Shown here: positions 62,698-64,000 of the stretch, piece after piece
How positions within the stretch are numbered: position 1 is the stretch's first letter
Layout: every line of letters starts with the position of its first letter
DNA from: CAZEGV01 sp964511645
GTDB taxonomy: Bacteria; Bacteroidota; Bacteroidia; Cytophagales; JAAEPT01
Direction: 5' to 3'
DNA length: 64,000 bases
NCBI GenBank assembly: GCA_964511645.1
Contig: CAZEGV010000003.1
Span: forward strand, 1-64,000
Translations under genes and position numbers: made by a program
The notes under the pieces: model-generated
What the model was told of the DNA's origin: nothing
What the model saw: the letters and a program-made list of their open reading frames with translations, nothing else
The model's database searches: none

Positions 62698-63699
62698 ATG
62701 ACAAAAGTTGCAATTAATGGATTCGGACGTATCGGTCGTTTGACTTTCAAAACTTTATTAAAAAAAGGATTAGACGTAGTAGCTATCAATGATTTAACTG
62801 ATAACGCTACATTAGCACACCTTCTTAAGTATGACTCTATTCATGGTAGATTTGATGGTACTGTAGATTTTACTGATGAAGCATTAATCGTAAACGGAAA
62901 AACGATTAAATGTACAGCCATTGCTGATCCAGCTAAATTGCCATGGGGAGAGTTAGGCGTAGATGTAGTATTGGAATCTACAGGTAGATTTGTAGACAAA
63001 GCAGGTTCTTCTAAACACTTAGAAGCAGGAGCTAAAAAAGTAGTAATCTCAGCACCAGCCAAAGACGGTATCAGAACTATCGTTTTAGGTGTAAATGACG
63101 AAGAACTTCAAGCAAGCGATAAAATCATTTCTAACGCATCTTGTACAACTAACTGTTTAGCTCCTGTAGCTAAAGTGTTAAACGATAAGTTTGGCTTAGT
63201 TAACGGATTCATTACTACTGTTCATGCTTATACTGCTGATCAAGGATTGCATGATGCTCCTCACTCTGACTTAAGAAGAGCAAGAGCTGGTGCTTTATCT
63301 ATCGTTCCTACTACAACTGGTGCCGCTAAAGCTGTTGGTTTAGTACTACCTGAATTAGCTGGTAAATTAGACGGATTTGCATTAAGAGTACCTACTCCTA
63401 CCGGATCAGTTACTGATTTAGTCGCAACTCTAAAAGTTCCTGCAAGTAAAGCAGAAATCAATGCTGCGATCAAAGAAGCTTCTGAAGGTTCTATGAAAGG
63501 TATTCTTGAGTACACTGAAGATAAAATTGTTTCCGCTGACATCATTGGAAGTGCTTACTCTTCAATCTTTGACGGTGATATGACTTCAGTTATGGGCGGA
63601 GAAAAAAGTACTACTGTAAAAGTACTTTCTTGGTATGACAATGAAGCGGGTTACTCAAACAGAGCAGCAGACTTAATCGCAATAGTAGGTAAAATGTAA
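62698..63699 (+). CDS. gapA: Glyceraldehyde-3-phosphate dehydrogenase
   Basis: Glycolytic enzyme of 333 residues. NAD-binding GFGRIGR (8-14) with Asp32, catalytic Cys149 in SNASCTTNCLAP, TTVHAYTADQGLHDAPH and RARAGALSIVPTTTGAA are all present. The acid after the second strand favours NAD over NADP. It is a single gene ended by a strong terminator. Confidence 0.97.
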   Translation: MTKVAINGFGRIGRLTFKTLLKKGLDVVAINDLTDNATLAHLLKYDSIHGRFDGTVDFTDEALIVNGKTIKCTAIADPAKLPWGELGVDVVLESTGRFVDKAGSSKHLEAGAKKVVISAPAKDGIRTIVLGVNDEELQASDKIISNASCTTNCLAPVAKVLNDKFGLVNGFITTVHAYTADQGLHDAPHSDLRRARAGALSIVPTTTGAAKAVGLVLPELAGKLDGFALRVPTPTGSVTDLVATLKVPASKAEINAAIKEASEGSMKGILEYTEDKIVSADIIGSAYSSIFDGDMTSVMGGEKSTTVKVLSWYDNEAGYSNRAADLIAIVGKM

Positions 63700-63718
63700 T
63701 TTTACATTACCTCAATCA

Positions 63719-63757
63719 CAAAAGCCTAGTAATTTATTACTAGGCTTTTTTTTTGAC
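63719..63757 (+). terminator. Rho-independent terminator after gapA
   Basis: AAAGCCTAGTAA and its complement TTACTAGGCTTT form a 12-bp stem (63721-63732 with 63737-63748), followed by a run of eight or more T. Confidence 0.9.
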
Positions 63758-63769
63758 TTTTTTTAATCC

Positions 63770-63790
63770 GTTATAGTTAAAATGGTATTA
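63770..63790 (+). repeat. Partial copy of second dispersed repeat family
   Basis: GTTATAGTTAAAATGGTATT matches 13193-13211 at 18 positions in a row. The remaining blocks of the family are not seen here, so only the end of an element is present, just after the gapA terminator. Confidence 0.5.
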
Positions 63791-63882
63791 GTGTTCTATG
63801 GAAGCCATAGCTAAAAATAGACGCTTGTTTTTTGAGTAAAAAATGTTTTGTAATTCAATAAGATTTAAATCGTGTTATTGTT

Positions 63883-63890
63883 TATCTTTG
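63883..63890 (+). promoter_or_regulatory. -7 box before the last gene
   Basis: TATCTTTG is a full match to TAnnTTTG and lies 26 bases before the ATG at 63917, a sensible leader length. No clear -33 box at the usual distance. Confidence 0.5.
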
Positions 63891-63916
63891 TGAGATACAA
63901 AAAGACAATAGCAAAG

Positions 63917-64000
63917 ATGAATTTACCATCACATATAGCACCTTTAGCAAAAGACATAAAACAAGTTATTCAAACTCATATTTCTTATGTGTTGATTAGT
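63917..64000 (+). CDS. Start of a gene of unknown identity (cut by window end)
   Basis: An open frame from ATG at 63917 runs to the window end (28 codons: begins MNLPSHIAPLAKDIKQVIQ). A good -7 box precedes it. Too little sequence is available for identification. Confidence 0.5.
   Translation, partial: MNLPSHIAPLAKDIKQVIQTHISYVLIS

Noticed and set aside
1..64000. tRNA, rRNA, CRISPR or prophage
   Set aside because: None of the intergenic spaces shows tRNA cloverleaf features, regular spaced repeats, or phage gene order.

Overview
The window is an AT-rich chromosomal segment of a Bacteroidota bacterium, most likely a member of the Flavobacteriales. Evidence: a secreted protein with a C-terminal type IX secretion sorting domain, a fused ccoNO cytochrome cbb3 oxidase gene, the rpmB-rpmG-DUF4295-ftsY block, heavy-metal-binding (HMBD), DUF3347 and HYC_CC_PP copper-cluster proteins, a TonB receptor with a carboxypeptidase-like N-terminal domain, and TAnnTTTG-type -7 promoter boxes. 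Genus assignment is not possible from the sequence alone. I saw no tRNA, rRNA, CRISPR array or prophage.

Layout. 0-5 kb: ilvG/ilvM-like/ilvC branched-chain operon (minus) and a lone divergent hisC. 4.8-13 kb: smc, a small membrane protein and a 1202-residue secreted T9SS cargo, followed by a decayed transposon-like patch. 13.3-18 kb: nadA-nadB (NAD synthesis) and an SLC13-type transporter. 18-25 kb: dxs-thiG (1-deoxyxylulose phosphate made and used), ftsY, DUF4295, L33, L28, an LtaS-like sulfatase-fold enzyme and pth. 25.3-34.4 kb: a copper/silver efflux and metal-handling island (CusA, CusB, CusC, HMBD proteins, DUF3347, a haem-binding-domain protein and HYC_CC_PP protein), all minus strand. 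34.5-38.7 kb: a tightly overlapping operon of a GT-C-like membrane glycosyltransferase, an FAD oxidoreductase and an S41 protease. 38.8-42.8 kb: a small lipoprotein, a TonB receptor and a DUF4856 lipoprotein, possibly iron-related. 43-49 kb: housekeeping genes (DUF1573, yajC, coaE, NlpC/P60, smpB, tsaD, xerD) and a MORN-like repeat protein. 49.4-62.5 kb: a low-oxygen respiration island (hemerythrin, hemN, the ccoI-S-NO-Q-P-G-H set, a SafE-like protein) ending in a PAS histidine kinase and a REC-CRP/FNR response regulator. 62.7 kb to the end: gapA and the start of an unidentified gene.

The most unusual signal is not a gene. At least five intergenic copies (two more distant ones likely) of a structured dispersed repeat sit mostly just after stop codons, pointing the same way as the upstream gene. 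Their conserved blocks (GGGCGT-type start, TCGGG, ATCCCT-ACGCA-type end) flank two hairpins whose stems differ in sequence from copy to copy but still pair. A second repeat family (a short ATAGTTAAAATGGTAT-type motif plus an ACAAGGGTTTTGC-type motif) occurs at both window edges and around an IS3 OrfA relic near 13 kb. In the respiration island, the same AATGA-N9-TCATT palindrome lies about 50 bp before both the hemerythrin gene and ccoI, and the PAS domain of the adjoining kinase keeps the histidine that aligns with the FixL haem ligand, suggesting a compact FixL/FixJ-FixK-like oxygen circuit.
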